Below, in pieces: positions 32,723-42,785 of a stretch of DNA of 64,000 nt (position 1 is its first letter; every line of letters starts with the position of its first letter). The translations under genes and the position numbers were made by a program. Source of the stretch: Flavobacterium degerlachei. GTDB taxonomy: Bacteria; Bacteroidota; Bacteroidia; Flavobacteriales; Flavobacteriaceae. The stretch is from positions 186,001 through 250,000 of the forward strand of contig NZ_FNMV01000004.1 in assembly GCF_900106645.1 (NCBI RefSeq), in the 5' to 3' direction. Below the pieces are notes generated by a model. That model was given only the letters and a program-made list of their open reading frames with translations, was not told the origin of the DNA and searched no databases.

Positions 32723-33730
32723 ATGTACCATTCAAAAATAGCGGGATTAGGATATTATGTTCCTTCAAATGTTGTCACAAATGACGATTTATCTAAAATT
32801 ATTGATACAAATGACGAGTGGATTCAAGAAAGAACAGGAATTCAGGAACGAAGACACATTATACCAGGAGAAGATACAACAACGTCAATGGGAGTGAAAG
32901 CTGCTGAAATCGCGATTGAACGTTCAGGTGTTGCTAAAGAAGATATTGACTTTGTGGTTTTTGCCACACTAAGTCCTGATTATTATTTTCCTGGCCCTGG
33001 AGTTTTAGTACAACGTGATTTAGGGTTGAGAACTGTAGGTGCATTAGATGTCAGAAATCAATGTTCTGGTTTTATATATGCTTTGTCGGTTGCGGATCAA
33101 TATATTAAAACCGGAATGTACAAAAATGTTTTGGTGATTGGTTCTGAAGTGCATTCAGCTGGTTTGGATATGACTTCTCGCGGACGCGGAGTTTCTGTTA
33201 TTTTTGGTGATGGAGCGGGAGCGGCTGTTTTAAGTAGGGAGGAAGATTTATCAAAAGGAATTCTTTCTACACACTTACATTCTGAAGGACAACATGCCGA
33301 AGAATTGATCGTAAAAGCACCAGGAATGGGAGGTCGTTGGGTAACTGACATTCTTGCGGATAATGATCCTAATGACGAAAGTTATTTTCCTTATATGAAC
33401 GGACAATTTGTATTTAAAAATGCAGTAGTTCGTTTTGCAGAAGTGATAAATGAAGGGCTAGAAGCTAATGAATTACAAGTGTCAGATATTGACATGCTGA
33501 TTCCACACCAAGCTAATTTGAGGATTTCTCAGTTTATCCAAAAGAAATTTGGTTTGAGTGACGATCAGGTTTATAATAACATCCAGAAATACGGAAATAC
33601 TACGGCAGCATCTATTCCGATTGCTTTAACTGAGGCTTGGGAATTAGGTAAGATTAAAAAAGGAGATACAGTTGTTTTAGCTGCTTTTGGTAGTGGATTC
33701 ACTTGGGGAAGCGCCATAATTAAATGGTAA
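32723..33730 (+). CDS. 3-oxoacyl-ACP synthase III (FabH-like)
   Basis: A 335-residue thiolase-fold condensing enzyme. The catalytic triad is C114 (RNQCSGFIYALSVADQY), H262 (PHQANLRISQ) and N292 (KYGNTTAASIP). It condenses an acyl-CoA with malonyl-ACP to begin fatty-acid synthesis. The RNQCSGF context differs from the AAACAGF of E. coli FabH, so it may be a paralogue with another acyl preference or a role in a secondary pathway. No other fab gene is adjacent. It is monocistronic, ending at the 33775-33812 terminator. Confidence 0.9.
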   Translation: MYHSKIAGLGYYVPSNVVTNDDLSKIIDTNDEWIQERTGIQERRHIIPGEDTTTSMGVKAAEIAIERSGVAKEDIDFVVFATLSPDYYFPGPGVLVQRDLGLRTVGALDVRNQCSGFIYALSVADQYIKTGMYKNVLVIGSEVHSAGLDMTSRGRGVSVIFGDGAGAAVLSREEDLSKGILSTHLHSEGQHAEELIVKAPGMGGRWVTDILADNDPNDESYFPYMNGQFVFKNAVVRFAEVINEGLEANELQVSDIDMLIPHQANLRISQFIQKKFGLSDDQVYNNIQKYGNTTAASIPIALTEAWELGKIKKGDTVVLAAFGSGFTWGSAIIKW

Positions 33731-33774
33731 AATCATTCCTTTTATAGTTAAGAAATAAGCTTATTATTTTATAT

Positions 33775-33812
33775 AAAAAAACCGGAGTTGGCATACTCCG
33801 GTTTTTTTTTGG
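33775..33812. terminator. Terminator between the FabH-like and receptor genes
   Basis: ACCGGAGT and ACTCCGGT pair around TGGCAT, with an A-run on the left and nine T on the right; bidirectional. Confidence 0.75.
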
Positions 33813-33835
33813 TAACAAATTATTAAAACTAAATC

Positions 33836-36253
33836 TTATAAAAGTCCACCGCCGCCTTGGGTTTCATTTTTATCTCTTTGTTTTCTTTGGATGGCTTTGT
33901 TTTTTCCACTTCCAAAACGGTAATTGAATCCTAGATATACGGATTGACTCTCCCAGTTGAACTGTCCGTTTGATTTGTAAGGACGGTCACCTTCAAAAGC
34001 AAAATGCATCGAATTAAAAATATCACTGAAGCGTGCACTAATTGTTCCGCTTCCTTTTAAGACGTTGTAGCTAGTTCCAACATCCATTTTCCACATTGCT
34101 TCTCTGTTGAATTGCAAGCTCAAATCACGCCCTCTATACATACCAAATAATTGGAAACGAAGGTCTTTTGTGGCTTTGAAAGTATTATTTATACGAGCAT
34201 TAAACGTATTCGCGTTAACTTCAACAAATTCGTAAATTCCTGGCGAACTTTCTATCGTTCCTTTTACTTTTTTCTGATAAGCATCTACACTTACGTTAGC
34301 GCTCCACCATTTTCTGAAATCTAAATTACCTGAAACTTCAATTCCATAAGCTTCGTTGTCGTTGAAGTTGTCAAAAGATAAGATTTGTTTGCTTGGATTC
34401 TCAGGATTTGTAAAGATAACTCTAGTGATTTCGTCTTCAATTCTTCTATAAAAAATACCTGAAGTGATAGATCCTATTTTGGTTTTTCTAGTATAATTTA
34501 TTTCGTACGAATTAGTAAATTGCGGAATAAGATCTGGATTTCCTTGAGAATCTAATGTCGCAGTACTCCATTCTCTAATTGGATTTACTTGTCCAATGCT
34601 TGGTCTGTCTACTCTTCGTGAGAAACTTAGGTTAAATGAGTTTTTGTCACTAGGGTTATAAGTCAAGAAAGTTGAAGGATAGACGTTTAATAAATCATCT
34701 TTAAAAGTCCCGTCAGCCTTAGATACTTCTTTAAATTGAGCTTCAATATTGTATTGTTCTAGGCGCGCTCCAGCTTGAAAACTCCATTTTTTCCATTGCT
34801 TTCCTAAAGTGGCGTAGGCTGAGGAAATTTTTCTATCGTAACTAAAATTTGAATTTGGGTTACTATCTCTAAGTAAACTGTTATCTGTTGTTTCGTTTCT
34901 ATGTTCTAATCCCAATTCTAACTTTATAGTTTCAGTTAGTGGATTTACATAATCAAGATTGATAATTGTGTTTTCACCAATAGTTTCAACATCATTTGTA
35001 AAAGTGCTATTTATTGCTCCTGTATCTCTGTTGTAATTAGTATAAATCGCATTTTCAGGACCGTCATTTTTATTGTAATTCATTTCTAATTCTAAACTAC
35101 TTCCTTCTTTTTTGAACTTTATCTTATAATCGAAATTGTAAGTTTGTGAACGATCGTCGTTTTTATTTTCGAATAGTTGCAGTAGATCTGTATTCGTCGA
35201 ATTGTTTGTGTAATCTACATCTGTACTTGCCTTGCCATTTCCTTTAAAAAAACTTTGGTTGGTATAGAATGACAATGTGTTATTATCATTAATATTAAAA
35301 TCGAATCCTACTTTTGCTAAATGGGAAGTGTTATTGTTGTTAAATGTGAAGATTTGGGTGTTTTCTCTATTAAGCTCTTCACTTTTTATAAATCCATTAT
35401 TAGCTTGTTTTCCTGTGTTTAAACCATAATTCCCGTAGAAATTAAATTTCCCGCTTCTGTAATTTAAATCAAATGATGAATTTAATTTTGGTGTTTTTCC
35501 AAAGGTAACCCCATTGTTAATGCTACCGTTGAAACCAATTTTACTGTTTTTGTTTAAAACAATATTAATAATACCGCTCATTCCTTCAGGGTTGTATTTT
35601 GCAGAAGGATTAGTGATTAACTCAATCTGTTTGATTGAAGAGGAAGGTATTTGTTGTAATAATTGGGAAGCGTCAATATTTGAAGGCTTACCGTCAATTA
35701 AAACGCGCACGTTTGAATTTCCTCTTAAACTGATGGAGTTTGTTTGCGGATCAACACTAACTGACGGGATGTTGTTCATGATTTCCCCAGCTGTTGCGCC
35801 AGTAGAAATTAAATCTTTTCCAACATTGATAATCTTTCTGTCAATTTTTTGTTCGATTGTCGACTTTTCACTAATAATATCAACGCCTTTAAGTTGTATT
35901 GCATCTTCTTCAATAGCAAGAGTCTTTAAGTCGGCATTTTTATTGTCAGCAGACAATGTAATGGATCGTGTTACGGTTTTGTAACCCATAAACTGTATTT
36001 CAACAGTATAATTTTTTAAATCTAGATTTTTGATATAAAAAATTCCTTTGTCAGAAGTTATTCCTCCAGTAATGAATTTGTTTGCTTCTTTTACAATGAC
36101 ATTTACATAGGGAAGAGGCTCATTAGTTGTTTTGTCTACGACTTTTCCTGTTACACTTCCTGGACTTTCTAAGGGTACTGATTTTACCGATGTTTGCGCC
36201 TGCATCGAAAGTAGTGTTCCGAATAAACAGATTAAAATTAATTTGATTTTCAT
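33836..36253 (-). CDS. TonB-dependent receptor with carboxypeptidase-regulatory-like domain
   Basis: 805 residues. A signal peptide (MKIKLILICLFGTLLSMQAQ) is followed by a CarboxypepD_reg-like beta domain (about 35-110, SVTGKVVDKTTNEPLPYVNVIV). A plug domain follows at about 125-235, with GEIMNNIPSVSVDPQTNSISLRG, RVLIDGKPSNI and IKQIELITNPSAKYNPEGMSGIINI, then a barrel of about 560 residues ending in YLGFNYRFGSG. The plug start and barrel resemble the first receptor (21498-23615) but this one has the extra N-terminal domain. The last 25 residues are Lys/Gly-rich (KNKAIQRKQRDKNETQGGGG), an unusual tail after the final barrel strand. Ligand unknown; no SusD partner adjacent. Confidence 0.9.
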   Translation of the reverse strand: MKIKLILICLFGTLLSMQAQTSVKSVPLESPGSVTGKVVDKTTNEPLPYVNVIVKEANKFITGGITSDKGIFYIKNLDLKNYTVEIQFMGYKTVTRSITLSADNKNADLKTLAIEEDAIQLKGVDIISEKSTIEQKIDRKIINVGKDLISTGATAGEIMNNIPSVSVDPQTNSISLRGNSNVRVLIDGKPSNIDASQLLQQIPSSSIKQIELITNPSAKYNPEGMSGIINIVLNKNSKIGFNGSINNGVTFGKTPKLNSSFDLNYRSGKFNFYGNYGLNTGKQANNGFIKSEELNRENTQIFTFNNNNTSHLAKVGFDFNINDNNTLSFYTNQSFFKGNGKASTDVDYTNNSTNTDLLQLFENKNDDRSQTYNFDYKIKFKKEGSSLELEMNYNKNDGPENAIYTNYNRDTGAINSTFTNDVETIGENTIINLDYVNPLTETIKLELGLEHRNETTDNSLLRDSNPNSNFSYDRKISSAYATLGKQWKKWSFQAGARLEQYNIEAQFKEVSKADGTFKDDLLNVYPSTFLTYNPSDKNSFNLSFSRRVDRPSIGQVNPIREWSTATLDSQGNPDLIPQFTNSYEINYTRKTKIGSITSGIFYRRIEDEITRVIFTNPENPSKQILSFDNFNDNEAYGIEVSGNLDFRKWWSANVSVDAYQKKVKGTIESSPGIYEFVEVNANTFNARINNTFKATKDLRFQLFGMYRGRDLSLQFNREAMWKMDVGTSYNVLKGSGTISARFSDIFNSMHFAFEGDRPYKSNGQFNWESQSVYLGFNYRFGSGKNKAIQRKQRDKNETQGGGGLL

Positions 36254-36289
36254 GATTGTGATTTTTGATTAAACATTTGATTGATGATG

Positions 36290-36297
36290 CAAAGGTA
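36290..36297 (-). promoter_or_regulatory. -7 element TACCTTTG of the receptor gene
   Basis: An exact match on the minus strand, 37 bases before the ATG at 36253. No clear -33. Confidence 0.45.
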
Positions 36298-36421
36298 TTC
36301 TTTTTATTTCAATAGTATGTATAACATAGTACTGTTTTTAATAAATAATGTATTAAAAGATATCTAATAGACTATCAGCGTACCCATTTGTTACATTTTT
36401 TTCTGTTTTTTATCTAAAAAA

Positions 36422-36445
36422 AAGACTTTCGGTAAGGAAAGTCTT
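36422..36445 (-). terminator. Terminator of the large surface-protein gene
   Basis: AAGACTTTC and GAAAGTCTT pair around GGTAAG. The A-run just left (36417-36423) is the T-run on the minus strand. Confidence 0.6.
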
Positions 36446-36467
36446 GGATTGAAGAATATTAAAAGCA

Positions 36468-39400
36468 TTATCTTTTTAAAGAAAAGTGAAACCGATGCTC
36501 TTTTGCAACTCCACTTTCAACGTAAGATATATAAAACCAATAATCGTCTGCGGGTAGTGGGTAACCATTGTATGTTCCGTCCCAACCAGCACCTTGTGGA
36601 AAGAGTTGCTTTAGTAGTTTGCCATACCTATCGTAAATATAAAGTTTTAGATTTTCTTGATTTGGCAGTTCTGTAACATTCCAAGTGTCATTAAAACCAT
36701 CGCCATTTGGAGTAAAAAACTTAGGCGCATATATAAGTTTGAAAGTAATTGGATTTGTCGATCCGCAACCGTTTATGTCTGTAACACTTATTTCGTGATT
36801 ACCAGAGCTTACATTTGTGAATGTATTACTCACTTGTGGCGCGTTCCCGTCTAGGGAGTATAGAAAGTTACTTCTATCTCCTGCGGTTGGCACTGCATTT
36901 ACGATTATGGTTTGATTGTCAGAAAACCATCCCTCAGTAGTATATGTTATTGATGAGGGAGGAAATATTTCAAGAACTGTAAATGGAGCAGGATCTGATG
37001 AACAACCAATTATGGAGAGATCAGTTACAGTCAAAGTATAGTTCCCTGGGATGTTCGTAGAAAAATCATTAGCAACTCCTACCAGAGTTCCATCTTCAGA
37101 CTTCCACTCAAAGGCATATTGAGGAGCTGTATAGTTAGTTGTATTGTAGGAATTAGTGAAGATTCCTGTGCTAAAATCATGACAAATAGGAGAGCTAGTA
37201 ATAATAGGGTCTGGCTTTGGTGTGATTGTGATTTCTATAGGTTTTTCATCATAACATACTTTTGTGATAGCTGTTCCAGCTTCTGCGTAAGCATATATGG
37301 TTGATGAAGTAGTTATCAAATCACCTGGAAATTTTTCTATATTGGTTGTACTTGGACCACCTGCTTGAGTATAGTATTTGCTCACAGGGGCAAGAAAAGC
37401 TGGTAAGGTATATGAATCACATCTTAATATGGGAGCATAGGCAAGTACAACTGGTGTGTTATATATTGTTACAGTGAAAGCATCTTCAGCAGAACATGAA
37501 ACTCTGCTATTGTCTTCTGCATAAACATATAAAGTTGTAGTGCTTGTTAGAGGTGGATAAGGAGCAGATAATTTTACTCCACTACCATTGGGTCCTCCAG
37601 GTGCAGTGTAATAATCGCCGAGTCCCACTATCGGCAGTAGGTTATAGGAATCGCAACTAAACTGATCTTCAATAGGGTTGACTTTGGTTACGAATACGTC
37701 TATGCTGTATTCTCTTACACAAGTATTTGGAGCTGTAGCAGCAGCGTATACGTATATTGTTTTTGATTCTGTAATTAAAGAACCAGGAAGTAGAGCAGGA
37801 TTTATACTAGAGGGACCTCCCGAAAACTCATAATATTCACCATTGGTTAAATTATCTAAAACAAAATTATCGCCACATTTTATAACCTCTATAGGTCTTG
37901 CATCAATTGCTGGTGAAGGATTGATCGTAATCAAAAAGCTGTCTTCAACATAACAAGTACCTACAGCCGACTTGTCGTAAAAATACATAGTTTGGGTTTT
38001 CGTTACAGGATAGCCAACATCTCTTTTCGTTCCAGTTCCTAAAGGACCAGTAAAATAATCTCCGCTATGCGCAACTGCCGGGAGGAAATAAACATCACAT
38101 AAGGTTGGAGTGTCTTCAAATAACGGCAAGGGAGCAATGTTTACGGTAATGGTAAACTCTAAGTTATCTGTACAGCTTTCTCCGGGAACATAAAACCACA
38201 AAGTTGTGGTAGTATTTATTATTGTGTTTGCAGGAACTACAGTTCCGCCACCTGCTGCTGCAGTGCGGTATTGTCCTACGTGTAAGGCAGGAAGTTTGTA
38301 AGCAGAGCAGGAATTAATGTCTGTTGGAGGAGTAATATTTGCGAGATCTATATAAACTGTAAACTTTTTTTCTGAAGAACAGTTTACTGGTGCTGTTGCT
38401 GTTTCTTTGTAGGTAAATATGGTGGTGTTAGTTGTAATAATAGTACCAGCAGGAAGAATTGGTAATCCCTTGTTAGTCCCTGAATAATAAGTAGCTCCAT
38501 TTGGATCAATGGGTAAAGTGTAAGAACTACAGGCAAATTGATCTGCGTAATTAGGTAATGGCGTAAAGGGAATTATAGTTATGGTAAAATTACGCTCCTG
38601 TATGCAAGGTGGGCTTATAGTAGCGTCTTCAAACCAAATGTATATTGTGTTTGGGCCCGCCGTATTTATTGTCGTTCCAGCAGGCAGTTGAATATTTCCA
38701 GCAGTATTAGGACCACCACTTTGAGTGTAGTACTTTGCATATGGCAAAGAAGGAAGTTTGTATTGCGAACAATATGAAGCTGAGGGATGAGTTATCGCAT
38801 TTAAGTCAGCAATAGTGATTTTAAATGGGGATTGATTTGCGCAGCCTCCTGATTGATTATAAACATAGATCGTCGTAGTCGAATTAATAATGTCGCCAGC
38901 AAATAATTCTGTACCCGTCCCGTTTGTACTAGTATAATATTGCGCCCCTGTTTTGGTCAAGACGGGCAAAGTGTAGGAATCACAAACAAATACTTCTTCT
39001 AGAATATCTACTTGTGGCAAAGGCGTCACAATTAGTTCCATGCTCACTGTAATGAAGCAGCTGGGGTTAGAAATGTTTTGAATTCGGACCCATATGGTTC
39101 GACTCGGAGATAATAAAAAATTGTTAGTCTTTATAGCTAAAACAGCAGTGTTAGTATTTGCGCCTGCCAGGGTTGTATGGAAAGTTAGGATATTATATGA
39201 AGTGTCTTGTGAACCTAGAATTGAAGTTATTGTCGTTTTCAGGTTGAAATCGGCTTTTGGTGGATTTTCGGATGCACTTAGAGCACATAAAGTGATGTTG
39301 CTGGGGGTGCTCGCAATTATGGGGCTATTAACAATTTGTAATTGGAAAGTACGGATTTCAAAACAGCTAGTAACAGGGTTTTGAATTCTAGCATAAATAG

Positions 39401-40751
39401 TTTTTCCGTTTTCCGCTGTTGAAATGGTATGGGGAGTCGAAATTACATTCGCATTTGCAACAGCATCTGCATTGTTGAGATGGTAGGTTATTATTGTCTC
39501 TGGGGCCAAGTCATCTAAAGCTCCGGTAGTTGTGGTAGTCTGATTTTTTCCTGCTAATAGAATTGTTGTGTTTTTTCCTAAATCAAAATCATAGGTTGGT
39601 GCTCCAGTTGCACAAGCAAAAATGGGAGGCACAGTTGTCATGACCCCAATTTCAGGATATATCTTAATCTCGATTTCATCGGTCACTGCGCCGCAACCAG
39701 GTTCAATATAAGTCACACTGTAAGTATGAGTCCCTGAGCTAATGAGTGGTAAAAGGGTATTTAAGTCTAGTGAAGATCCTGTTTGTGCGGGCGAAAAGGC
39801 ATTTCCTTCTTTTTTCCATTCAAAAGTAGTCCCTGGACTTAAGCCCGCTGCAGTTAATATGGGTAAACTTTGGAATGGACAAATAGCGCTATTATTAGAA
39901 ACGCTGTAATCTAATCCTAAGACATCTTGCCCGATATTAAAACTATTTGCCTCTAAAAATATGGCTGAGTCGTAGGCTGTATCATTACCACCGTCTGCAA
40001 TTACTAATTTGATTCGGTAAGTGTGCGTGATATCCAGTCCTGCTGCCGAAGCTATCATTTTTACTGTTTGACCGTTAAAATTGATTGCCGGACCAAAACC
40101 GCTGGTGTTGTATGCTCCAAAATAATTTGGATTTGCTGATGGGCAATTGGAATTATAAGTAGCATCTCTAATCGTTTCTACAGACACGGGAATATTAGTA
40201 CTGGGAATAACTGCAATATTGATATTCGCTCCCCCGGCTGTGACATCTTTTAATAAAAAGGCAAATGCATCTGAAAAATTACATTGTGAAGTGCCGTATT
40301 CTTCTGAAGCAAATAAGAAAGAAAAATCAAAGTTGGGTGTTTTGGGTTGAAAATCAAATTCGATATAAGTTGCATTTATAGAATTGATAGAAATTCCAGA
40401 TTGTGATAAAAGAATGTTTTCTAAATCGGCGTCCCCTGTCCAGGAGTTATTTCCGTCACTTAAAATCGTACTGTTAGGTGCAGGCGTTTTGCTCACATCA
40501 CCTGTAGATAGTACGACACCACTAGTAAATGGGAAATTAGTATTGGTATTTTTAAAATAGCCAATACTATTTGTTGAACCAAATTGTGAACCTGATTTAA
40601 AATTTATATTAGATGTATTTACACATGGTGAATTAATCAATATATCATTAACAAGTTCATCTGTGGTATATAGAGTTGTATTGACAGTTATAGATTGGGA
40701 AAAAGACGAGAAAAAAACGATCAACATTCCAAAAATAAAGATCTTTTTCAT
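36468..40751 (-). CDS. Large secreted surface protein: choice-of-anchor L domain, eight repeats, gliding-motility-associated (T9SS type B) C-terminus
   Basis: 1427 residues. A signal peptide (MKKIFIFGMLIVFFSSFSQS) is followed by a choice-of-anchor L domain (about 25-275, with GVVLSTGDVSK, LFASEEYG and ILSDGNNSW). Immunoglobulin-like stretches come next (about 280-580). About residues 588-1178 hold eight tandem repeats of 60-75 residues. The last ~90 residues are the gliding-motility-associated C-terminal (T9SS type B sorting) domain: YAPKFFTPNGDGFNDTWNV, IYDRYGKLLKQL, GWDGTYNGYPLPADDYWFYI. The protein would cross the outer membrane by the type IX system and stay on the surface or be released. 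An adhesin-like role is inferred. No PorP/SprF-type partner gene lies next to it. Its -7 promoter is at 40775. Confidence 0.92.
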   Translation of the reverse strand: MKKIFIFGMLIVFFSSFSQSITVNTTLYTTDELVNDILINSPCVNTSNINFKSGSQFGSTNSIGYFKNTNTNFPFTSGVVLSTGDVSKTPAPNSTILSDGNNSWTGDADLENILLSQSGISINSINATYIEFDFQPKTPNFDFSFLFASEEYGTSQCNFSDAFAFLLKDVTAGGANINIAVIPSTNIPVSVETIRDATYNSNCPSANPNYFGAYNTSGFGPAINFNGQTVKMIASAAGLDITHTYRIKLVIADGGNDTAYDSAIFLEANSFNIGQDVLGLDYSVSNNSAICPFQSLPILTAAGLSPGTTFEWKKEGNAFSPAQTGSSLDLNTLLPLISSGTHTYSVTYIEPGCGAVTDEIEIKIYPEIGVMTTVPPIFACATGAPTYDFDLGKNTTILLAGKNQTTTTTGALDDLAPETIITYHLNNADAVANANVISTPHTISTAENGKTIYARIQNPVTSCFEIRTFQLQIVNSPIIASTPSNITLCALSASENPPKADFNLKTTITSILGSQDTSYNILTFHTTLAGANTNTAVLAIKTNNFLLSPSRTIWVRIQNISNPSCFITVSMELIVTPLPQVDILEEVFVCDSYTLPVLTKTGAQYYTSTNGTGTELFAGDIINSTTTIYVYNQSGGCANQSPFKITIADLNAITHPSASYCSQYKLPSLPYAKYYTQSGGPNTAGNIQLPAGTTINTAGPNTIYIWFEDATISPPCIQERNFTITIIPFTPLPNYADQFACSSYTLPIDPNGATYYSGTNKGLPILPAGTIITTNTTIFTYKETATAPVNCSSEKKFTVYIDLANITPPTDINSCSAYKLPALHVGQYRTAAAGGGTVVPANTIINTTTTLWFYVPGESCTDNLEFTITVNIAPLPLFEDTPTLCDVYFLPAVAHSGDYFTGPLGTGTKRDVGYPVTKTQTMYFYDKSAVGTCYVEDSFLITINPSPAIDARPIEVIKCGDNFVLDNLTNGEYYEFSGGPSSINPALLPGSLITESKTIYVYAAATAPNTCVREYSIDVFVTKVNPIEDQFSCDSYNLLPIVGLGDYYTAPGGPNGSGVKLSAPYPPLTSTTTLYVYAEDNSRVSCSAEDAFTVTIYNTPVVLAYAPILRCDSYTLPAFLAPVSKYYTQAGGPSTTNIEKFPGDLITTSSTIYAYAEAGTAITKVCYDEKPIEITITPKPDPIITSSPICHDFSTGIFTNSYNTTNYTAPQYAFEWKSEDGTLVGVANDFSTNIPGNYTLTVTDLSIIGCSSDPAPFTVLEIFPPSSITYTTEGWFSDNQTIIVNAVPTAGDRSNFLYSLDGNAPQVSNTFTNVSSGNHEISVTDINGCGSTNPITFKLIYAPKFFTPNGDGFNDTWNVTELPNQENLKLYIYDRYGKLLKQLFPQGAGWDGTYNGYPLPADDYWFYISYVESGVAKEHRFHFSLKR
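37215..38990 (-). repeat. Eight tandem Cys-paired protein repeats within the surface-protein gene
   Basis: Each unit starts C-(D/S)-x-Y-x-L-P, continues with an A/G-rich turn (YYT...GGP or YYS...GT), then T-T-x-(I/L)-Y-(V/A)-Y, and ends with a second Cys followed by F-x-I-T-I. Examples open with CDSYTLPVLTKTGAQYY, CSQYKLPSLPYAKYY, CSSYTLPIDPNGATYY, CDVYFLPAVAHSGDYF and CDSYNLLPIVGLGDYY. The units are divergent in DNA, so the array is old rather than recently expanded. The paired Cys suggest one disulfide per unit. Confidence 0.85.
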
Positions 40752-40774
40752 GTGTATAGATTTTATGTGTTAAA

Positions 40775-40782
40775 CAAAAATA
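40775..40782 (-). promoter_or_regulatory. -7 element TATTTTTG of the surface-protein gene
   Basis: An exact match on the minus strand, 24 bases before the ATG at 40751. Confidence 0.45.
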
Positions 40783-40896
40783 ACATTTATAAAATGAATA
40801 TTTTAATATTCGCTTGTTTTTGTAACTACTTAATTTTCAATATAGTAAAAATAGTGTATTTGTTTGTTTTGTCATTTAAAAACGATTAGATTTTTT

Positions 40897-40931
40897 TTTG
40901 TATTCATTTTAAGGAATTAGAATTATCTTTG
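40897..40931 (+). promoter_or_regulatory. argS promoter
   Basis: TTTG at 40897-40900, spacing 23, TATCTTTG at 40924-40931. Both match consensus. The leader to ATG 40953 is about 15-20 bases. Confidence 0.7.
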
Positions 40932-40952
40932 CACGCTTAAAACCTTTACAAA

Positions 40953-42731
40953 ATGACATTATCCCAAATTCTTACCCCATCAATTGAAAAAGCTGTCCAG
41001 GCCTTATTTGATATAGCTATTGACAAAGTTGAATTTCAGTCCACTCGGAAGGAATTTGAGGGGGATATTACGATGGTTATTTTTCCTTTACTGAAAGTAG
41101 TAAAAAGTAATCCCGTAGAATTAGGTAATAAAATAGGGAACTATCTGGTTGAAAACGTAGCGGAAGTTGCTAGATTCAATGTAGTTTCTGGTTTCTTAAA
41201 TATTGTGATTTCAGACGAGTACTATTTAAATTTCTTCAATGAAATTAGAGAAGACCTACAATTTGGTTTTGTTACACCAAACCCTGATGATAAAGCGGTG
41301 ATGGTGGAATACTCTTCTCCAAACACTAATAAACCACTGCATTTAGGTCACGTACGTAATAATCTTTTGGGTTATTCGGTAGCGGAGATTATCAAAGCAT
41401 CGGGTAAAAAAGTATATAAAACTCAAATCATAAACGATAGGGGAATTCATATTTGTAAATCAATGCTGGCTTGGCAGAAATTTGGAAATGGAGAAACTCC
41501 AGAATCAACTGGATTAAAAGGAGATAAATTAGTTGGTAATTATTATGTGGCTTTTGATAAAGCCTATAAAGCAGAGATAGCTCAATTAATGAGCGAAGGC
41601 AAAACTGAGGAGGAAGCTAAAAAGCAAGCGCCAATTATTTTAGAAGCACAAGAGATGCTTTTAAAATGGGAAGCGGGTGATGAAGAAGTGATTTCCCTTT
41701 GGAAAAAAATGAATCAATGGGTTTATGATGGTTTTGCCATTTCTTATAAAAATCTAGGGGTTGATTTTGATTGTTATTACTATGAAAGCAATACCTATTT
41801 GCTAGGGAAAGATGTAGTTAAAATTGGACTTGAAAAAGGTATTTTCGAAAAAGATCCTGACGGTTCTGTTTGGATTGATTTGACTGACGAAGGATTGGAT
41901 CGTAAAATTGTATTACGTTCTGATGGGACTGCGGTTTACATGACGCAAGATATTGGTACTGTCATTCAGCGTGTGAAAGATTATCCAGATGTGGGCGGAA
42001 TGGTTTATACAGTGGGTAACGAACAAGATTATCACTTTAAAGTTTTGTTTTTAATTCTGAAAAAACTTGGTTTTGATTGGTCTAAAAACTTGTTTCATTT
42101 ATCATACGGAATGGTAGATTTACCTTCTGGAAAAATGAAAAGCCGTGAAGGAACGGTTGTCGATGCAGATGATTTGATGCAGGAAATGACGGAAACGGCA
42201 CAAAAAATCGCAGAAGATTTAGGGAAATTAGATACTTATTCTGCTGAAGAAAAAGCAAAATTATACAATACGATAGGTCTAGGAGCTTTAAAATATTATA
42301 TTTTGAAAGTAGATCCTAAAAAACGAATCCTTTTCAATCCTGAAGAGTCGGTAGATTTTGCAGGAAATACGGGGCCTTTCATACAATACACTTATGCCCG
42401 AATTCAATCGATAATACGTAAAGCTAATTTTGATTTCTCAGCTAAATCAGAAATGCTTACGTTACACGAAAAAGAGAAAGAGCTATTGAAGCAATTAGAG
42501 TTATTTCCAGAGGTAATACAGAATGCGGCTCAAAACCATAGTCCTGCACTTTTGGCAAATTATACCTATGATTTAGTTCGCGAGTACAATTCATTCTATC
42601 AAACTGTTCCTATATTAGGTTCAGAAGTTGAAAATGATAAAATATTCAGGGTTCAATTATCTAAAAAAGTAGCTGATACTATCGCTTCTTCTTTTAAACT
42701 TTTAGGAATCAATGTTCCTGAAAGAATGTAA
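40953..42731 (+). CDS. argS: Arginyl-tRNA synthetase
   Basis: A 592-residue class I synthetase that charges tRNA-Arg. The N-terminal Add-1 domain (about 1-110) binds the tRNA. The HIGH-like motif is PLHLGHVRNN (near 130), and the KMSKS-equivalent is GKMKSREGTVVDADDL. The anticodon-binding DALR domain occupies the last ~120 residues (IQYTYARIQSI, LVREYNSFYQTVPIL). It is the usual length and has a strong promoter; it is followed by a good terminator (42749-42785), so it is monocistronic. Confidence 0.96.
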   Translation: MTLSQILTPSIEKAVQALFDIAIDKVEFQSTRKEFEGDITMVIFPLLKVVKSNPVELGNKIGNYLVENVAEVARFNVVSGFLNIVISDEYYLNFFNEIREDLQFGFVTPNPDDKAVMVEYSSPNTNKPLHLGHVRNNLLGYSVAEIIKASGKKVYKTQIINDRGIHICKSMLAWQKFGNGETPESTGLKGDKLVGNYYVAFDKAYKAEIAQLMSEGKTEEEAKKQAPIILEAQEMLLKWEAGDEEVISLWKKMNQWVYDGFAISYKNLGVDFDCYYYESNTYLLGKDVVKIGLEKGIFEKDPDGSVWIDLTDEGLDRKIVLRSDGTAVYMTQDIGTVIQRVKDYPDVGGMVYTVGNEQDYHFKVLFLILKKLGFDWSKNLFHLSYGMVDLPSGKMKSREGTVVDADDLMQEMTETAQKIAEDLGKLDTYSAEEKAKLYNTIGLGALKYYILKVDPKKRILFNPEESVDFAGNTGPFIQYTYARIQSIIRKANFDFSAKSEMLTLHEKEKELLKQLELFPEVIQNAAQNHSPALLANYTYDLVREYNSFYQTVPILGSEVENDKIFRVQLSKKVADTIASSFKLLGINVPERM

Positions 42732-42748
42732 GAGAAAATAAATTTCTA

Positions 42749-42785
42749 AAAAAAAACGACCTCAATTTGAGGTCGTTTTTTTTTG
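42749..42785 (+). terminator. argS terminator
   Basis: AAAACGACCTCAA and TTGAGGTCGTTTT form a 13-base stem with a very short loop, with long A and T runs outside. Confidence 0.8.

Noticed and set aside
36449..36854. Plus-strand frames in the end of the surface-protein gene
   Set aside because: They are complements of the gliding C-terminal domain coding sequence.
37215..38990. CRISPR-like array
   Set aside because: The DNA units are not identical and have no constant repeat length; the repeat is at protein level only.
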